This document shows positions 42,440-54,241 of a DNA stretch of 64,000 bases, piece by piece (the stretch's first letter is position 1; each line of letters opens with the position of its first letter). Origin of the DNA: Microbacterium sp. A20 (GTDB lineage Bacteria > Actinomycetota > Actinomycetes > Actinomycetales > Microbacteriaceae); NCBI RefSeq assembly GCF_004794515.1, contig NZ_SSDF01000074.1, positions 1-64,000 of the forward strand. Reading direction: 5' to 3'. The position numbers and the translations under genes were made by a program. The notes under the pieces are model-generated. The model had not been told where the DNA came from and did not search any database. It saw only the letters and a list, made by a program, of their open reading frames with translations.

Positions 42440-43644
42440 CCGAGGACCTCCAGCCCAGGTAGTTTCTTGCCCTCGAGGAACTCGAGGCTCGCGCCGCCGC
42501 CGGTCGAGATGTGACCGAACTGGTCGTCAGTGAATCCGAGCTGACGCACGGCCGCGGCGGAGTCGCCGCCACCGACGACGCTGAGGCCGTCGACCTCGGT
42601 GAGTGCCTGCGCGACGGTCTTGGTGCCGGCAGCGAACGCCGGGAACTCGAACACGCCCATCGGACCGTTCCAGAACACAGTCTTCGACTCGCGGATGACC
42701 TCGGCGAAGCGCGCTGCCGTCTCCGGACCGATGTCGAGTCCGATGCCGGAGGCACCGAACGGCGTCGACTCGATCGCGTCTGCTGCGGCGACTTCGTGCG
42801 CGGCGTCCGCACCGAAGGATGCGGCGACGACGACATCTGTGGGGAGCACGAGCTCCACGCCGCGTTCCGCCGCCTCCGCGATGTAGCCGCGGACCGTCTC
42901 GAGCTGATCCTCTTCCAGCAGGCTGGAGGCCACGGCATGACCCTGCGCCTTCAGGAAGGTGAAGAGCATTCCACCGCCGACGAGAATCTTGTCGACGCGC
43001 GGCAGCAGGTGAGAGATGACTCCGAGCTTGTCGCTGACCTTCGAGCCGCCGAGCACGACCGCGTAGGGGCGCTCAGGCTTCTCGGTCAGACGGTCGAGCA
43101 CGTCGAGCTCGGCCGCGATCAGCAGACCGGCCGCCGACGGGAGCAGTTCGGCGAGCTCGTAGACGCTCGCCTGCTTGCGGTGCACGACCCCGAAACCGTC
43201 GGAGACGAGCACGTCGCCGAGTTCCGCGAGTTCCGCCGCGAAGGCGGCGCGCGCAGCGTCGTCCTTCGAGGTCTCCCCCGCGTTGAACCGCAGGTTCTCG
43301 ATGACGACGACCCCGCCGTCCTCCAGCGAGGCGACGGCTTCCTTCGCCGACTCGCCGACCGTGTCGCGGGCGAACGCGACCGGAGAACCGAGCAGCTCCG
43401 ACAGCCGCTGAGCCACCGGCTCCAGGCTGTACTGCGGGTCGGGGGCGCCATCCGGCCGCCCGAGGTGGGAGCACACGACAACGCGGGCGCCCGCGTTGAT
43501 GAGTGCATTGAGGGTCGGCAACGAGGCGCGGACACGGCCATCGTCCGTGATGATCCCATCCCGCAGGGGGACGTTGAGATCACAACGGACGATGACGCGC
43601 TTGCCCTCGAGCGACCCCAGTGTGTCCAGGGTGCGCAGAGTCAT
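42430..43644 (-). CDS. pgk: Phosphoglycerate kinase
   Basis: The 404-residue enzyme makes ATP from 1,3-bisphosphoglycerate. The N-domain substrate site RCDLNVPL is near residues 19-26, followed by SHLGRPDG. The hinge and C-domain nucleotide site contains VVLGGSKVSDK and the closing GGGDSAAAVRQLG. It lies 10 bases after gap and overlaps tpiA, forming the conserved gap-pgk-tpiA operon. Confidence 0.97.
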   Translation of the reverse strand: MTLRTLDTLGSLEGKRVIVRCDLNVPLRDGIITDDGRVRASLPTLNALINAGARVVVCSHLGRPDGAPDPQYSLEPVAQRLSELLGSPVAFARDTVGESAKEAVASLEDGGVVVIENLRFNAGETSKDDAARAAFAAELAELGDVLVSDGFGVVHRKQASVYELAELLPSAAGLLIAAELDVLDRLTEKPERPYAVVLGGSKVSDKLGVISHLLPRVDKILVGGGMLFTFLKAQGHAVASSLLEEDQLETVRGYIAEAAERGVELVLPTDVVVAASFGADAAHEVAAADAIESTPFGASGIGLDIGPETAARFAEVIRESKTVFWNGPMGVFEFPAFAAGTKTVAQALTEVDGLSVVGGGDSAAAVRQLGFTDDQFGHISTGGGASLEFLEGKKLPGLEVLGWA

Positions 43645-43654
43645 GTGTCTGAGC

Positions 43655-44665
<1,011 letters not shown>

Positions 44666-44741
44666 TCAGGTCTCCCTGTTTCTCGTGCACTGCACACAGC
44701 TTTCCAGCATGAGTGAAGCGCGGGGTTTTTTGGCTGAGAGG

Positions 44742-44773
44742 GCGTCCCGACGAGCCGGGGCCCGTCGGGACGC
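44742..44773 (-). terminator. Terminator of sodA
   Basis: GCGTCCCGACG (44742-44752) pairs perfectly with 44763-44773 across a 10-base loop, 8 bases beyond the sodA stop. No T-tract follows. Confidence 0.6.
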
Positions 44774-44780
44774 GACCCGA

Positions 44781-45407
44781 TTACGACAGTACCAGCAGGC
44801 CGTTCGTCTGCTTGCGGGCGACCTCGAGGCGCTGGGCGACGTTCTCCCAGTTCGCGATGTTCCACGCGGCCTTGACGTAGTCGGCCTTGACGTTGAGGTA
44901 GTCGAGGTAGAACGCGTGCTCCCACATGTCGAGCTGGAAGAGCGGGATCGTGCCCTGCGCCGTGTTCGACTGCTGGTCGAACAGCTGCTGGATGATCAGG
45001 CGCGAGCCGATCGAGTCCCAGCTGAGCACGGCCCAGCCGGAGCCCTGGATGCCGGTCGCCGCTGCCGTGAAGTGCGCCTGGAACTTCTCGAACGAGCCGA
45101 AGTACTCGTCGATAGCCGCCTTCAGCTCGCCCTCGGGCTGGCCTCCGCCGTTCGGCGACAGGTTCGTCCAGAAGATCGAGTGGTTGACGTGACCGCCGAG
45201 GTTGAAGGCGAGATCCTTCTCGAGCTTGTTGACGTTCGCGAGGTTGCCGCTCTCACGGGCCTCGGCGAGCTGGTCGAGCGCGGTGTTCGCACCGGCGACG
45301 TAGGTTGCGTGGTGCTTGTCATGGTGCAGTTCCATGATCTTGCCGCTGATGTGCGGCTCGAGGGCTGCGAAGTCGTAGGGAAGGTCGGGGAGCGTGTAGG
45401 TCGCCAT
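44781..45407 (-). CDS. sodA: Superoxide dismutase (Mn/Fe family)
   Basis: The 208-residue enzyme has the Mn/Fe-SOD metal ligands: His28 in MELHHDKHH, a second His in [10 protein letters not shown], and Asp and His in [12 protein letters not shown]. The core segment reads [10 protein letters not shown]. Residues around the second sphere (GGQ in [15 protein letters not shown]) do not by themselves decide Mn or Fe. It acts in the cytosol; no signal peptide is present. ATG 45407 is preferred over an in-frame ATG 15 bases upstream, as the family starts [12 protein letters not shown]. It sits between whiA and gap. Confidence 0.96.
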   Translation of the reverse strand: MATYTLPDLPYDFAALEPHISGKIMELHHDKHHATYVAGANTALDQLAEARESGNLANVNKLEKDLAFNLGGHVNHSIFWTNLSPNGGGQPEGELKAAIDEYFGSFEKFQAHFTAAATGIQGSGWAVLSWDSIGSRLIIQQLFDQQSNTAQGTIPLFQLDMWEHAFYLDYLNVKADYVKAAWNIANWENVAQRLEVARKQTNGLLVLS

Positions 45408-45538
45408 ATCGCTTTCATCCAATCCGCGCCGCGCCGCGGCGCTTGCCGATCCTCCGCGCCGCCGATGTGCGGCGTAGAGCGGACATCTTTCATCCTACTG
45501 ACGACAACGCGGGTGCGCTCCGGAACCTTCCGCCATAT

Positions 45539-45581
45539 GACGAAGACCCGCCGTCCGGTGGCCGGGCTGCGGGTCTTCGTC
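45539..45581 (-). terminator. Terminator of whiA
   Basis: GACGAAGACCCGC (45539-45551) pairs perfectly over 13 bases with 45569-45581, 12 bases beyond the whiA stop. Confidence 0.75.
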
Positions 45582-45592
45582 GAGGATGCGGG

Positions 45593-46570
45593 TCAGACGT
45601 CGAGTCCGACGGGCACCGCGGCTTCGGTTCCCGGGATGCCCTCCTGCTGAGCGCGCTTGTCGGCCATCGCCAGCAGGCGGCGGATGCGTCCGGCGACGGC
45701 ATCCTTCGTCAGCGGCGGGTCGGCGTGGTGGCCCAGCTCGTCGAGACTGGCGTCCCGGTGTGCGAGACGCAGCTCTCCCGCGACCTTGAGGTGATCCGGC
45801 ACCTCATCGGCCAGGATCTCGAGTGCGCGCTCCACGCGAGCGCAAGCGGCGACCGCTGCCTGCGCCGATCGACGCAGGTTCGCGTCGTCGAAGTTCACCA
45901 GACGGTTGACCCCCGCTCGGACCTCGCGGCGCTGACGGAGCTCTTCCCACGCGATGGCGGTCTTCTGCGCTCCCATCTCGTTGAGGATGGTGCGGATCGC
46001 CTCGCCCTCACGCACGACGACGCGCGGCATACCGCGCACCTCGCGCGCCTTGGCGGCCACGCCGAGCCGGTGCGCCGCACCGACGAGCGCCATCGCGGCC
46101 TCGGACGACGGGCAGACGACCTCGAGCATCGCCGAGCGGCCCGGCTCGCTCAGGGTGCCGGCAGCGAGGAACGCACCTCGCCACAGACCGGCGACCTCGG
46201 CCCGGGAGCCGGTCGTGAGACGGTTCGGCAGCCCGCGCACGGGGCGCCGCCGCTGGTCGAGGAGCCCCGTCTGACGGGCGAGCGTCTCACCCTGGGCGAT
46301 CACCCGCACAGCCCACCGGGCGCCGTCGTTCGCGGTACTCGACTGCACCTGCGCGATCTCGGGGCGCACGCCGTAGATCTCGGCGAGGTCACGCGCGACT
46401 CGGCGCGCGAGCGTCTCGGCATCCACCTCGGCCTCCACGGCCACACGGCCGGCGATCGAATGCAGACCACCGGCGAACCGGAGGATCGCGGTGACTTCCG
46501 CAACTCGCACCGTCGGGGGTGCATTGCGGATGCTGACCAGCTCGGCCTTGACGTCGGTGGTTAGTGCCAC
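45593..46570 (-). CDS. whiA: DNA-binding protein WhiA
   Basis: The 325-residue protein has the WhiA layout: a LAGLIDADG-like N-terminal and central region ([17 protein letters not shown]) and a C-terminal helix-turn-helix ([37 protein letters not shown]). In actinobacteria it works with WhiB in sporulation or cell division control; in non-sporulating genera it is tied to division and chromosome segregation. AAGGAG lies before the GTG start. It follows rapZ by 67 bases in the conserved uvrC-rapZ-whiA block. Confidence 0.95.
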   Translation of the reverse strand: MALTTDVKAELVSIRNAPPTVRVAEVTAILRFAGGLHSIAGRVAVEAEVDAETLARRVARDLAEIYGVRPEIAQVQSSTANDGARWAVRVIAQGETLARQTGLLDQRRRPVRGLPNRLTTGSRAEVAGLWRGAFLAAGTLSEPGRSAMLEVVCPSSEAAMALVGAAHRLGVAAKAREVRGMPRVVVREGEAIRTILNEMGAQKTAIAWEELRQRREVRAGVNRLVNFDDANLRRSAQAAVAACARVERALEILADEVPDHLKVAGELRLAHRDASLDELGHHADPPLTKDAVAGRIRRLLAMADKRAQQEGIPGTEAAVPVGLDV

Positions 46571-46637
46571 GACACTCCTTCACGTTCACGCGCCGGGTCG
46601 CGGCGCAAACGTCCAGCTTACTCGGCCGAGCGGACCC

Positions 46638-47510
46638 CTATTCTCGGCCGAGATCGCGGTGACGGACGCTGACCGCGACGCCCGGAATCGCGGAGAGGCG
46701 GCGCGCCAACTCCTCCGACATCGCGACCGAACGGTGTTTTCCTCCTGTGCAACCGATCGCGATCGTGGAATGGCTCTTGTTCTCCCGCTGATACCCCTCG
46801 AGGACCGGGACGAGGGCGGTCGAGTAGGCATCCAGGAACTCCATCGCCCCCGGGCGCGAGAGAACGTACTCACGGACCGTTTCGTCCTGGCCGGTCAAGC
46901 CGCGGAGATCTTCGTTCCAGAACGGGTTGGGAAGAAACCGCATGTCGGCGACGATGTCCACGTCCGTCGGGAGTCCGTACTTGAAACCGAAGCTGAGGAG
47001 CGTCACCCGGTGACGTGCCGCGCCCTCCTCGGAGAAGATGTCGGAGACCTGCGTCGCCAGCTGATGGATGTTGAGCGTCGAGGTGTCGATGACCAGGTCG
47101 GCAGCCTCGCGGATGGGCGCGAGCCTGGTGCGCTCGATACGGATGCCGTCGAGCAGCGTCCCTTCCCCCTGGAGCGGATGCGGGCGACGCACGGACTCGA
47201 AGCGCCGCACGAGCACGTCGTCGGACGCATCGAGGAACAGCACGCGGACGGACCCGCGAGAGCGGAGAGCACGTGCGACGCCGGGGAAGTCGTCGAAGAG
47301 GTTGCGTCCACGGACATCTACCACGGCAGCGACCTTCGGGAGGGCATTGCCTCCCATATCGGTCAGCTCCAGCAGCGGCCGGAGGATCTGCGGCGGCAGG
47401 TTGTCGACGACGTACCAGCCGAGATCCTCGAGCGCATTCGCCACTGTCGTCCGGCCCGCGCCGGACATTCCTGTGACGATGAGGAATTCGCCCTTTTCCT
47501 CGTCAGACAT
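46638..47510 (-). CDS. rapZ: RNase adapter protein RapZ (YvcJ family)
   Basis: The 290-residue P-loop protein has Walker A GMSGAGRT at 14-21 and the conserved VVDNLPP. The C-terminal half has [16 protein letters not shown] and the [10 protein letters not shown] phosphate-binding segment. In E. coli RapZ controls the GlmZ small RNA and cell-wall precursor synthesis; in Gram-positives YvcJ binds nucleotides with a less defined role. It lies between uvrC and whiA. A yvcK gene, often found here in other Gram-positives, is absent. Confidence 0.94.
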   Translation of the reverse strand: MSDEEKGEFLIVTGMSGAGRTTVANALEDLGWYVVDNLPPQILRPLLELTDMGGNALPKVAAVVDVRGRNLFDDFPGVARALRSRGSVRVLFLDASDDVLVRRFESVRRPHPLQGEGTLLDGIRIERTRLAPIREAADLVIDTSTLNIHQLATQVSDIFSEEGAARHRVTLLSFGFKYGLPTDVDIVADMRFLPNPFWNEDLRGLTGQDETVREYVLSRPGAMEFLDAYSTALVPVLEGYQRENKSHSTIAIGCTGGKHRSVAMSEELARRLSAIPGVAVSVRHRDLGRE

Positions 47511-47544
47511 TGCTCAGTGCTCCCTCTCCCCCTCGGCCTCCAGC

Positions 47545-49449
47545 CTAGCGAGTAGACAGGTGCGAATGAATGTTCTGCGCGAGCACCGGCCCGATTCCCT
47601 GCACCTCTTCGATCTGGCCCGGTTCGGCGGCGCGGAGCGCCGTCACCGAGCCGAAGTGCTTGAGCAGCACCTTGATGCGGGAGGCGCCGAGCCCCGGCAC
47701 TTCGGCGAGTACGGAGGAGATGTCGTTGCGGCGTCGCTTGCGCTGGTGCGTGATCGCGAAGCGGTGGGCCTCGTCTCGAAGACGCTGCAGCAGATAGAGC
47801 GCCTCGCTGGTGCGCGGCAGGATCACCGGGAAGTCGTCGCCGGGGAGCCAGACCTCTTCCAACCGCTTCGCGATACCGCACACCGCGATCTCGGTGTGAC
47901 CGGCGTCGCGGAGCGCGCGGGCCGCCGCTTCCACCTGCGGTTGCCCTCCGTCGACGAGCAGAAGCTGCGGCGGGTACGCGAATCGCGGCTTCCGTCGCGC
48001 TGTGACCTCGCCCACGTCTTCCGCCACGACACCGTCGGTCGTCGGATCGATGACCTCCGGTTCCTCGGGACGATCCAGGTAGGCGAGTCGACGACGCAGC
48101 ACCTGGTACATCGAGTCGGTGTCATCCGTCGTCTCGGCGATGTTGAAGGAGCGGTACTGGTCCTTGCGAGGAAGGCCGTCTTCGAACACCACCATCGATG
48201 CCACGACGTTCGTTCCGCCGAGGTGCGAGATGTCGAAGCACTCGATGCGCAGCGGGGCCTCGGACATCCCCAAGGCTTCCTGCAGATCGGTGAGCGCCTG
48301 CGTGCGGGCGACATAATCGCTCGTGCGCCGGGTCTTGTACCGGATCAGCGCCTGCTGCGCATTCAACGTCGCCGTGCGCATGAGGTCGGCCCGCTGGCCA
48401 CGCTGCGCGACCGCGATCTCGACCTTTTTTCCGCGACGTTCGCGCAGCCACACCTCGAGTTCGGCAGCATCGTCGGGCAGGGTCGGGACGAGGATGCGGC
48501 GAGGGACGTCCTGCGCCTCGCCGTACGCCTGCTGCAGCACCTGTTCGACGAGATCGCCACTCGAGATGTCGATCTCCTTCTCGATGGTGAGCGCACGCAC
48601 ACCGCGGACCCTGCCACCGCGGATCACGAAGTGCTGCACTGCGGCGGCCAGCTCGTCCTCGGCGATGCCGAAGAGGTCGGCGTCCTCGTCGGACGGAAGC
48701 ACGAGTGCGCTCTTGCCCAGCACTGCTTCGATCGCCGAGAGCTTGTCACGATACTTCGCCGCCGCCTCGTAGTCCATCGCCGCCGACGCTGCCAGCATCC
48801 GTTTGGTGAGTTCCCGGGTGAAACGCTCGTCACCGCCCGCCATGAACGCCACGAAGTCATCGACCATGGCCCGGTGCTCCTCGATGGTCACCGTCATCGA
48901 GCACGGGCCACCGCACTTGCCGATCTGCCCGGGGAAACAGGGCCTTCCGGTCTGCATCGCGCGCTTGTAGCTGGAGTCGCTGCAGGTGCGGATCGGGAAC
49001 GCCTTGATCATCAGATCGATCGTCTCGTGCACCGCCCACACCTTCGGGAACGGGCCGAAGTACCGCGCACCGGGGATCTTGCGATTGCGCGTGACGATCA
49101 CCCTGGGCGCTTCATCGGCGAGCGTCACCGCCATGAAGGGATATGACTTGTCGTCCTTGTAGCGCACGTTGAACGGCGGATCGAACTCCTTGATCCACAT
49201 GTACTCCAGCTGCAGCGAGTCGACGTCCGTCGGGACGACCGTCCACTCGACGGACGCCGCCGTCGTGACCATGCGCCGGGTGCGCTCGTGGAGCGTGCGT
49301 AGCGGGGCGAAATAGTTCGACAACCGCTGACGCAGGTTCTTCGCCTTGCCGACATAGAGCACCCGGCCGGACGCATCACGGAAGCGGTACACGCCGGGAT
49401 CGGTCGGGATCTCTCCCGTCCGCGGCTTGTACGGCAGTACGTCGGCCAT
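47545..49449 (-). CDS. uvrC: Excinuclease ABC subunit C
   Basis: The 634-residue nuclease makes both incisions in nucleotide excision repair. The N-terminal GIY-YIG domain ([25 protein letters not shown]) cuts 3' to the lesion. A four-Cys iron-sulphur-type motif [28 protein letters not shown] and a UVR domain follow. The RNase H-like 5' nuclease begins at [10 protein letters not shown], and the C-terminus has helix-hairpin-helix motifs ([17 protein letters not shown]). Its ATG shares one base with the uvrA stop, so it is co-transcribed with uvrA. Confidence 0.97.
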   Translation of the reverse strand: MADVLPYKPRTGEIPTDPGVYRFRDASGRVLYVGKAKNLRQRLSNYFAPLRTLHERTRRMVTTAASVEWTVVPTDVDSLQLEYMWIKEFDPPFNVRYKDDKSYPFMAVTLADEAPRVIVTRNRKIPGARYFGPFPKVWAVHETIDLMIKAFPIRTCSDSSYKRAMQTGRPCFPGQIGKCGGPCSMTVTIEEHRAMVDDFVAFMAGGDERFTRELTKRMLAASAAMDYEAAAKYRDKLSAIEAVLGKSALVLPSDEDADLFGIAEDELAAAVQHFVIRGGRVRGVRALTIEKEIDISSGDLVEQVLQQAYGEAQDVPRRILVPTLPDDAAELEVWLRERRGKKVEIAVAQRGQRADLMRTATLNAQQALIRYKTRRTSDYVARTQALTDLQEALGMSEAPLRIECFDISHLGGTNVVASMVVFEDGLPRKDQYRSFNIAETTDDTDSMYQVLRRRLAYLDRPEEPEVIDPTTDGVVAEDVGEVTARRKPRFAYPPQLLLVDGGQPQVEAAARALRDAGHTEIAVCGIAKRLEEVWLPGDDFPVILPRTSEALYLLQRLRDEAHRFAITHQRKRRRNDISSVLAEVPGLGASRIKVLLKHFGSVTALRAAEPGQIEEVQGIGPVLAQNIHSHLSTR

Positions 49450-52337
49450 CAGCTGGCCTTCCGCGCGGAGCGCCCCTCACCCAGGATCTCGCCGAGGAAC
49501 AGCCCGGTGTGGCTCGCCTCGACGCGTGCGATCTGCTCCGGGGTGCCCGTGGCGACGATCTGGCCACCGCCGGAACCGCCCTCGGGGCCGAGATCGATCA
49601 CCCAGTCGGCCGACTTGATCACATCGAGGTTGTGCTCGATGACGATCACGGTGTTGCCCTTGTCGACCAGACCGTTCAGAACCTCGAGGAGCTTCCGCAC
49701 GTCTTCGAAGTGCAGACCCGTCGTCGGCTCGTCGAGCACGTAGATGCTGCGTCCGTTGCTGCGGCGCTGGAGCTCGGTGGCGAGCTTGACGCGCTGCGCC
49801 TCTCCGCCCGAGAGCGTCGTGGCCGACTGTCCGAGTCGGACGTAGCCCAGCCCGACGTCGACGAGCGTCTTCATGTAGCGGTGGATCGCCTGGATCGGCT
49901 CGAAGAACTCCGCGGCCTCCTCGATCGGCATCTCGAGCACCTCGGCGATGTTCTTGCCCTTGTAGTGCACGGCGAGGGTGTCGCGGTTGTAGCGCTTGCC
50001 GTGGCAGACCTCGCAGTCGACGTACACATCGGGCAGGAAGTTCATCTCGATCTTGATCGTGCCGTCGCCGGAGCACGCCTCGCAGCGGCCACCCTTGACG
50101 TTGAAGCTGAAGCGACCGGGCTGATAGCCGCGGACCTTCGCCTCCGGTGTCTCGCTGAAGAGTGTGCGGATGCGATCGAACACTCCCGTGTACGTGGCGG
50201 GGTTCGACCGCGGGGTGCGGCCGATCGGCGCCTGGTCGACGTGCACGACCTTGTCGAGGTTGTCGAGTCCGGTGACGCGCGTGTGCTTGCCGGGGACCGT
50301 GCGAGCGCCGTTCAGCCGCGACGCGAGCACCTGGTACAGGATGTCGTTCACGAGCGAGGACTTGCCGGAGCCGCTGACCCCGGTGACGGCGGTGAGCACG
50401 CCCAGGGGGAAGTCGGCCGTGACATTGCGGAGGTTGTTGGCCCGAGCCCCGACCACGCTCAGCATCCGCTTCTTGTCGATCTTGCGGCGCTTGGTCGGCA
50501 TGGGGATCTCGCGGCGACCGGAGAGGTACTCCCCCGTCATCGAGTCGCTGTCGTCGAGCAGAGCCGAATACGGCCCCGAATGCACGACCTCGCCGCCGTT
50601 GACGCCGGCGCCCGGGCCGATGTCGACCACCCAGTCGGCCGCTTCGATGGTCTCTTCGTCGTGCTCGACGACGATCAGCGTGTTGCCGAGGTCGCGCAGC
50701 GTGAGCAGCGTCTCGATGAGGCGTCGGTTGTCGCGCTGGTGGAGTCCGATCGACGGCTCGTCGAGCACGTAGAGGACGCCGGTCAGACCGGAGCCGATCT
50801 GCGTGGCCAGGCGGATGCGCTGAGCCTCTCCACCGGAAAGGGAACCCGCGGAGCGGCTGAGGTTGAGGTAGGAGAGCCCGACCTGCAGCAGGAAGTCGAG
50901 CCGCAGACGGATCTCGCGCAGCACCTGGGCGGCGATCTTGGCTTCACGATCGGTGAGGGTGAGCGTCTCCATGAACGCGCGGGCGTCGGCGAGGCTGAGG
51001 TGCGAGACCTCGGCGATGGAGTGGCCGTGCACCTGCACGGCCAGCACCTCGGGCTTGAGGCGATTGCCGTCGCAGACCGGGCACGGCACCTCGCGGAGGT
51101 ACTCGCCCCACCGGCTGCGCTGGTTGTCGGACTCGGCCTGCAGGTACTGCCGCTCGATGTAGGGGACCACGCCCTCGAACCCCGACGCGTAGCGCATCTC
51201 GCGCCCGTAGCGGTTCTTCCACTTGACGGTCACCTTGTAGTTCTCGCCGCGCAGGATCGCGTTCTGCACCTCGGAGTGCAGCTTGCGCCACGGGGTGTCC
51301 AGCGAGAAGTCCAGATCGCGGGAGAGTCCCTCGAGCAGACGCTCGTAGTACTGGAAGAGCCCCTTGCCCTGGGTGGTCCAGGGGATGATGACGCCCTCGC
51401 GGATCGAGAGGTCTTCGTCGCCCAGCATCAGGTCGACGTCGACCGACATGCGGGTGCCGAGCCCGGAGCACGCCGGGCATGCACCGAACGGCGCGTTGAA
51501 CGAGAACGTGCGCGGTTCGATCTCGGTGAGCGTGAGCGCATGCCCGTTCGGGCAGGCCAGCTTCTCGGAGAACGTCTGCCATGCGTCGTCGCCCTCGCCG
51601 TCGACGTAGTTGATCTGCACCACTCCGCCGGCGAGCCCGAGCGCCGTCTCGACCGAATCGGTCACGCGGCCCAGGATGTCATCAGACGCCACGAGCCGGT
51701 CGACGACCACCGCGATGTCGTGCTTGTAGCTCTTCTTGAGCGTCGGCGGCTCGGCGAGTTGAATGAGCTCGCCGTCGACGATGGCACGCGAATAGCCCTT
51801 CGCGCCGAGTTCGCGGAACAGGTCGACGAACTCGCCCTTCTTCTGGGAGACGATGGGCGCGACCACCTGGTAGCGCGTGCGCTCCGGAAGCTCCATGAGC
51901 TGATCGGCGATCTGCTGCACGGTCTGACGCTGGATGCGCTCACCGCACTCGGGACAGTGCGGGATGCCGATGCGCGCCCAGAGCAGACGCATGTAGTCGT
52001 AGATCTCGGTGATGGTGCCGACGGTCGACCGCGGGTTGCGGTTGGTCGACTTCTGGTCGATGGAGACGGCCGGGCTGAGCCCCTCGATGAAGTCGACGTC
52101 GGGCCGGTCGACCTGACCGAGGAACTGGCGCGCGTACGCGCTCAGCGATTCGACGTAGCGACGCTGCCCTTCGGCGAAGATCGTGTCGAACGCGAGACTC
52201 GACTTGCCCGACCCGGACAGGCCGGTGAACACGACCAGTGAGTCGCGCGGGATGTCGATGTCGACATTCTTGAGATTGTGGACGCGGGCACCGCGGACAC
52301 TGAGTTTTCCTGGGGAAGCAACGGGGACGATGGGCAC
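49449..52337 (-). CDS. uvrA: Excinuclease ABC subunit A
   Basis: The 962-residue damage-recognition ATPase has two ABC modules: [13 protein letters not shown] near residue 37 and [13 protein letters not shown] near 650, with signatures [12 protein letters not shown] and [12 protein letters not shown]. Zinc fingers include [16 protein letters not shown] and [16 protein letters not shown]. It loads UvrB on damaged DNA. The GTG start at 52337 is 6 bases after a TAGACT -10 element, which itself sits in a RecA-independent damage-type promoter, so the transcript is probably leaderless and DNA-damage inducible. uvrC follows directly. Confidence 0.97.
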   Translation of the reverse strand: MPIVPVASPGKLSVRGARVHNLKNVDIDIPRDSLVVFTGLSGSGKSSLAFDTIFAEGQRRYVESLSAYARQFLGQVDRPDVDFIEGLSPAVSIDQKSTNRNPRSTVGTITEIYDYMRLLWARIGIPHCPECGERIQRQTVQQIADQLMELPERTRYQVVAPIVSQKKGEFVDLFRELGAKGYSRAIVDGELIQLAEPPTLKKSYKHDIAVVVDRLVASDDILGRVTDSVETALGLAGGVVQINYVDGEGDDAWQTFSEKLACPNGHALTLTEIEPRTFSFNAPFGACPACSGLGTRMSVDVDLMLGDEDLSIREGVIIPWTTQGKGLFQYYERLLEGLSRDLDFSLDTPWRKLHSEVQNAILRGENYKVTVKWKNRYGREMRYASGFEGVVPYIERQYLQAESDNQRSRWGEYLREVPCPVCDGNRLKPEVLAVQVHGHSIAEVSHLSLADARAFMETLTLTDREAKIAAQVLREIRLRLDFLLQVGLSYLNLSRSAGSLSGGEAQRIRLATQIGSGLTGVLYVLDEPSIGLHQRDNRRLIETLLTLRDLGNTLIVVEHDEETIEAADWVVDIGPGAGVNGGEVVHSGPYSALLDDSDSMTGEYLSGRREIPMPTKRRKIDKKRMLSVVGARANNLRNVTADFPLGVLTAVTGVSGSGKSSLVNDILYQVLASRLNGARTVPGKHTRVTGLDNLDKVVHVDQAPIGRTPRSNPATYTGVFDRIRTLFSETPEAKVRGYQPGRFSFNVKGGRCEACSGDGTIKIEMNFLPDVYVDCEVCHGKRYNRDTLAVHYKGKNIAEVLEMPIEEAAEFFEPIQAIHRYMKTLVDVGLGYVRLGQSATTLSGGEAQRVKLATELQRRSNGRSIYVLDEPTTGLHFEDVRKLLEVLNGLVDKGNTVIVIEHNLDVIKSADWVIDLGPEGGSGGGQIVATGTPEQIARVEASHTGLFLGEILGEGRSARKAS

Positions 52338-52343
52338 CGAACA

Positions 52344-52366
52344 AGTCTACGAGGGACCACGGACAT
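52344..52366 (-). promoter_or_regulatory. RecA-independent (PafBC-type) DNA-damage promoter of uvrA
   Basis: On the minus strand ATGTCCGTG is followed by exactly 8 bases and TAGACT, then 6 bases and the GTG. This matches TTGTCRGTG-N8-TANNNT at 7 of 9 positions of the first block, with the spacing and -10 exact. The same geometry occurs before uvrB. Confidence 0.6.
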
Positions 52367-52931
52367 CGGCTCCGACTCCCGGTTCTGCTCCCTCCGGGTC
52401 CGTTCGCGTCGGTTCGGCATCCGCCCGTCTCGCAGCCCACAGTGCGAGCAGCACTCCTGCGACGAGCACGGCAGCGGCGATCGGAGCGAACCACGCTGTA
52501 CCGTCGTCGACACCGCGCGGAGCGAGCAGCCACATCGCGAACACCAATGGCTGCGACAGGAGCTGCACGACGACGAAGCGCTGAAGGGTCGGTCGGAGCA
52601 CCCGCAGCGCGAGGCGCGATCTCATCGGCACGACCAGGCTGAGCGAGGCGAGGACGTGCACGGCGTGCACGAGCAGGAGCGCGAGAGCCGTCCGGCCGGG
52701 AGACGGCTCCGTGAGGATCACCCCGAACGGGAGGCAGGCCGCAGCGGCCCACGCCGCGAGCGTGCGAGGGATCACGGCGGAGACCACGGCCGCGACCACC
52801 GCGATCCCCTGCCAGAGAGGGAACGGGATCAGCGTCACCGCACCGACCCACACGACGCCGACGACGAGCAGCCGGATCGTCATCCCCGGTACGGCACCCG
52901 GTACCCGGATTCGGCGGACCGCGGCACTCAT
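52347..52931 (-). CDS. Small multi-span membrane protein of the MoxR/DUF58 operon
   Basis: The 194-residue protein has about five membrane spans (for example [23 protein letters not shown] and [14 protein letters not shown]) and ends in an acidic, Pro-rich cytoplasmic tail. No family motif is recognised. It starts inside the stop codon of the DUF58 gene (ATGA), so it is the last gene of the MoxR operon. The uvrA promoter overlaps its 3' end. A role in membrane assembly of the MoxR-DUF58 machinery is possible but unproven. Confidence 0.72.
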   Translation of the reverse strand: MSAAVRRIRVPGAVPGMTIRLLVVGVVWVGAVTLIPFPLWQGIAVVAAVVSAVIPRTLAAWAAAACLPFGVILTEPSPGRTALALLLVHAVHVLASLSLVVPMRSRLALRVLRPTLQRFVVVQLLSQPLVFAMWLLAPRGVDDGTAWFAPIAAAVLVAGVLLALWAARRADAEPTRTDPEGAEPGVGADVRGPS

Positions 52932-54241
52932 CGGCGCACGGCCCTCATCCGCTGCTGGCGAAGCGCCGCCAGTCGCATCTCGGCGTCGACGTCGGGCGCC
53001 GCCCACGGCACCACCTCGATGCCCGTATGGCGCAGCTCGGTCAGGATGTCGGTCCGTTCCGCGAGGACTGTGCGCAACGCGATGCGCTGCTCCCGCGTGA
53101 GCCGCGACTCGTCCGGCGTCGGAAGCACGTCCACCGCGACGACCGCGTGGCCTGCAGAGCGCCATCGCGTGGCCAGCTGAGCGGCCACCCCGTCGAAGAA
53201 GGTCGAGAGCACGAACACGATGGACCCCGAGGGGACGACGGGCGAACGGCGATATGCCGAGCCGTCGGTACTCGGCCCGGTCGCGGCGATGACATCGCGC
53301 AGCCGGGCGAGGTGTCGTGCTCCTCCCCCGGAAGGAATGCTCCGGCCCCCGCTCGACAGCGCGTGGTAGGCGACCCTGTCCCCCTCACCGAGGGCCGAGG
53401 CGGCGATCGACAGCGCCGCTTCGCGGGCGAGATCCAACGAGGTCGCACCGGACCGGTCGGGGTCGTCGGCACCCCAGCCCGCCACGACCGAGCCGAGATC
53501 CTCTGCGGTGTCGATGGCGATGACGACCGACGAGTCGCTCAGAGTGTTGTTGCGGCGCACGAGGAGCTCACCGGGCCGCCGGGCGGCCCGGGCGGTGGCA
53601 CGCCAGTCGACGCGGCGCAGTTCGTCGCCAGGCGCGAACGGATGGATGTCGCGGAAGTCGCCGCCCTGTCCCGGGCGCGCCCCCTCGTGTGCGCCGTGAA
53701 GACCTGAGAGCCGCGGTGCGACCGGCAACCGACCGAGACGACGAACCCGGGGCGGCGTCTTCCACCGGATCCCCACGCGCGGAGCCTCATCGGTGATCCA
53801 TGCGCCGTCCTGCGCCACGCACCGAGCGGTCATGCTCAGCAGGTCCAGCGGACCAGAGTGCTGCAGGCGCGTCCTCGCGGTGAGCACCGAGGGACCCGCC
53901 ACGACGTCGGCGAGTCGCTGCGGTCCACTGTCCTGTTCGACCGCGAGCTGTACCCAGTCAGCGTCGACCTGGACCTCGACCTCGGCGCGAGCCTCCGATC
54001 GCTCCCCGTCCTCACCGCGCTGCGCACGCACTTCCACCCGCAGCTCGGCCGTGGCGGGCCGGCGTATCAGCATCCACGCCGTCGTCAGCGCGAGTGGAAG
54101 TCCGATGCCGACCACATCCGGCCGCGAGAACGCGAGACCGACGGCGACGAGCAGCGCGGCTCCGGCCAGGCCGATCGCGACGACGGGTGTCCGCCGCCAC
54201 GGGAGCGTCGCGTGCTCGGTGACGCGGATCGGATCGGTCAT
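52928..54241 (-). CDS. DUF58-domain protein
   Basis: The 437-residue protein has two N-terminal membrane spans (VVAIGLAGAALLVAVGLAF and VVGIGLPLALTTAWML), then a soluble region with the DUF58 signature GDFRDIHPFAPGDELRRVDWRATARA near 220. A von Willebrand A-like fold follows (SSVVIAIDTAEDLG as metal-site strand). DUF58 proteins work with MoxR AAA+ ATPases in maturation of extracytoplasmic proteins or envelope stress responses. It overlaps moxR by 4 bases. The metal-dependent adhesion site lacks the full DxSxS form (DTAED), noted but not decisive. Confidence 0.88.
   Translation of the reverse strand: MTDPIRVTEHATLPWRRTPVVAIGLAGAALLVAVGLAFSRPDVVGIGLPLALTTAWMLIRRPATAELRVEVRAQRGEDGERSEARAEVEVQVDADWVQLAVEQDSGPQRLADVVAGPSVLTARTRLQHSGPLDLLSMTARCVAQDGAWITDEAPRVGIRWKTPPRVRRLGRLPVAPRLSGLHGAHEGARPGQGGDFRDIHPFAPGDELRRVDWRATARAARRPGELLVRRNNTLSDSSVVIAIDTAEDLGSVVAGWGADDPDRSGATSLDLAREAALSIAASALGEGDRVAYHALSSGGRSIPSGGGARHLARLRDVIAATGPSTDGSAYRRSPVVPSGSIVFVLSTFFDGVAAQLATRWRSAGHAVVAVDVLPTPDESRLTREQRIALRTVLAERTDILTELRHTGIEVVPWAAPDVDAEMRLAALRQQRMRAVRR

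Noticed and set aside
49509..52241. Very long open frame antisense to uvrA
   Set aside because: It mirrors uvrA codon structure, has low-complexity composition and no family motif.
52338..52380. LexA-type SOS box at uvrA
   Set aside because: Only short CGAAC fragments occur; no TCGAAC-N4-GTTCGA palindrome is present. The PafBC-type motif fits better.
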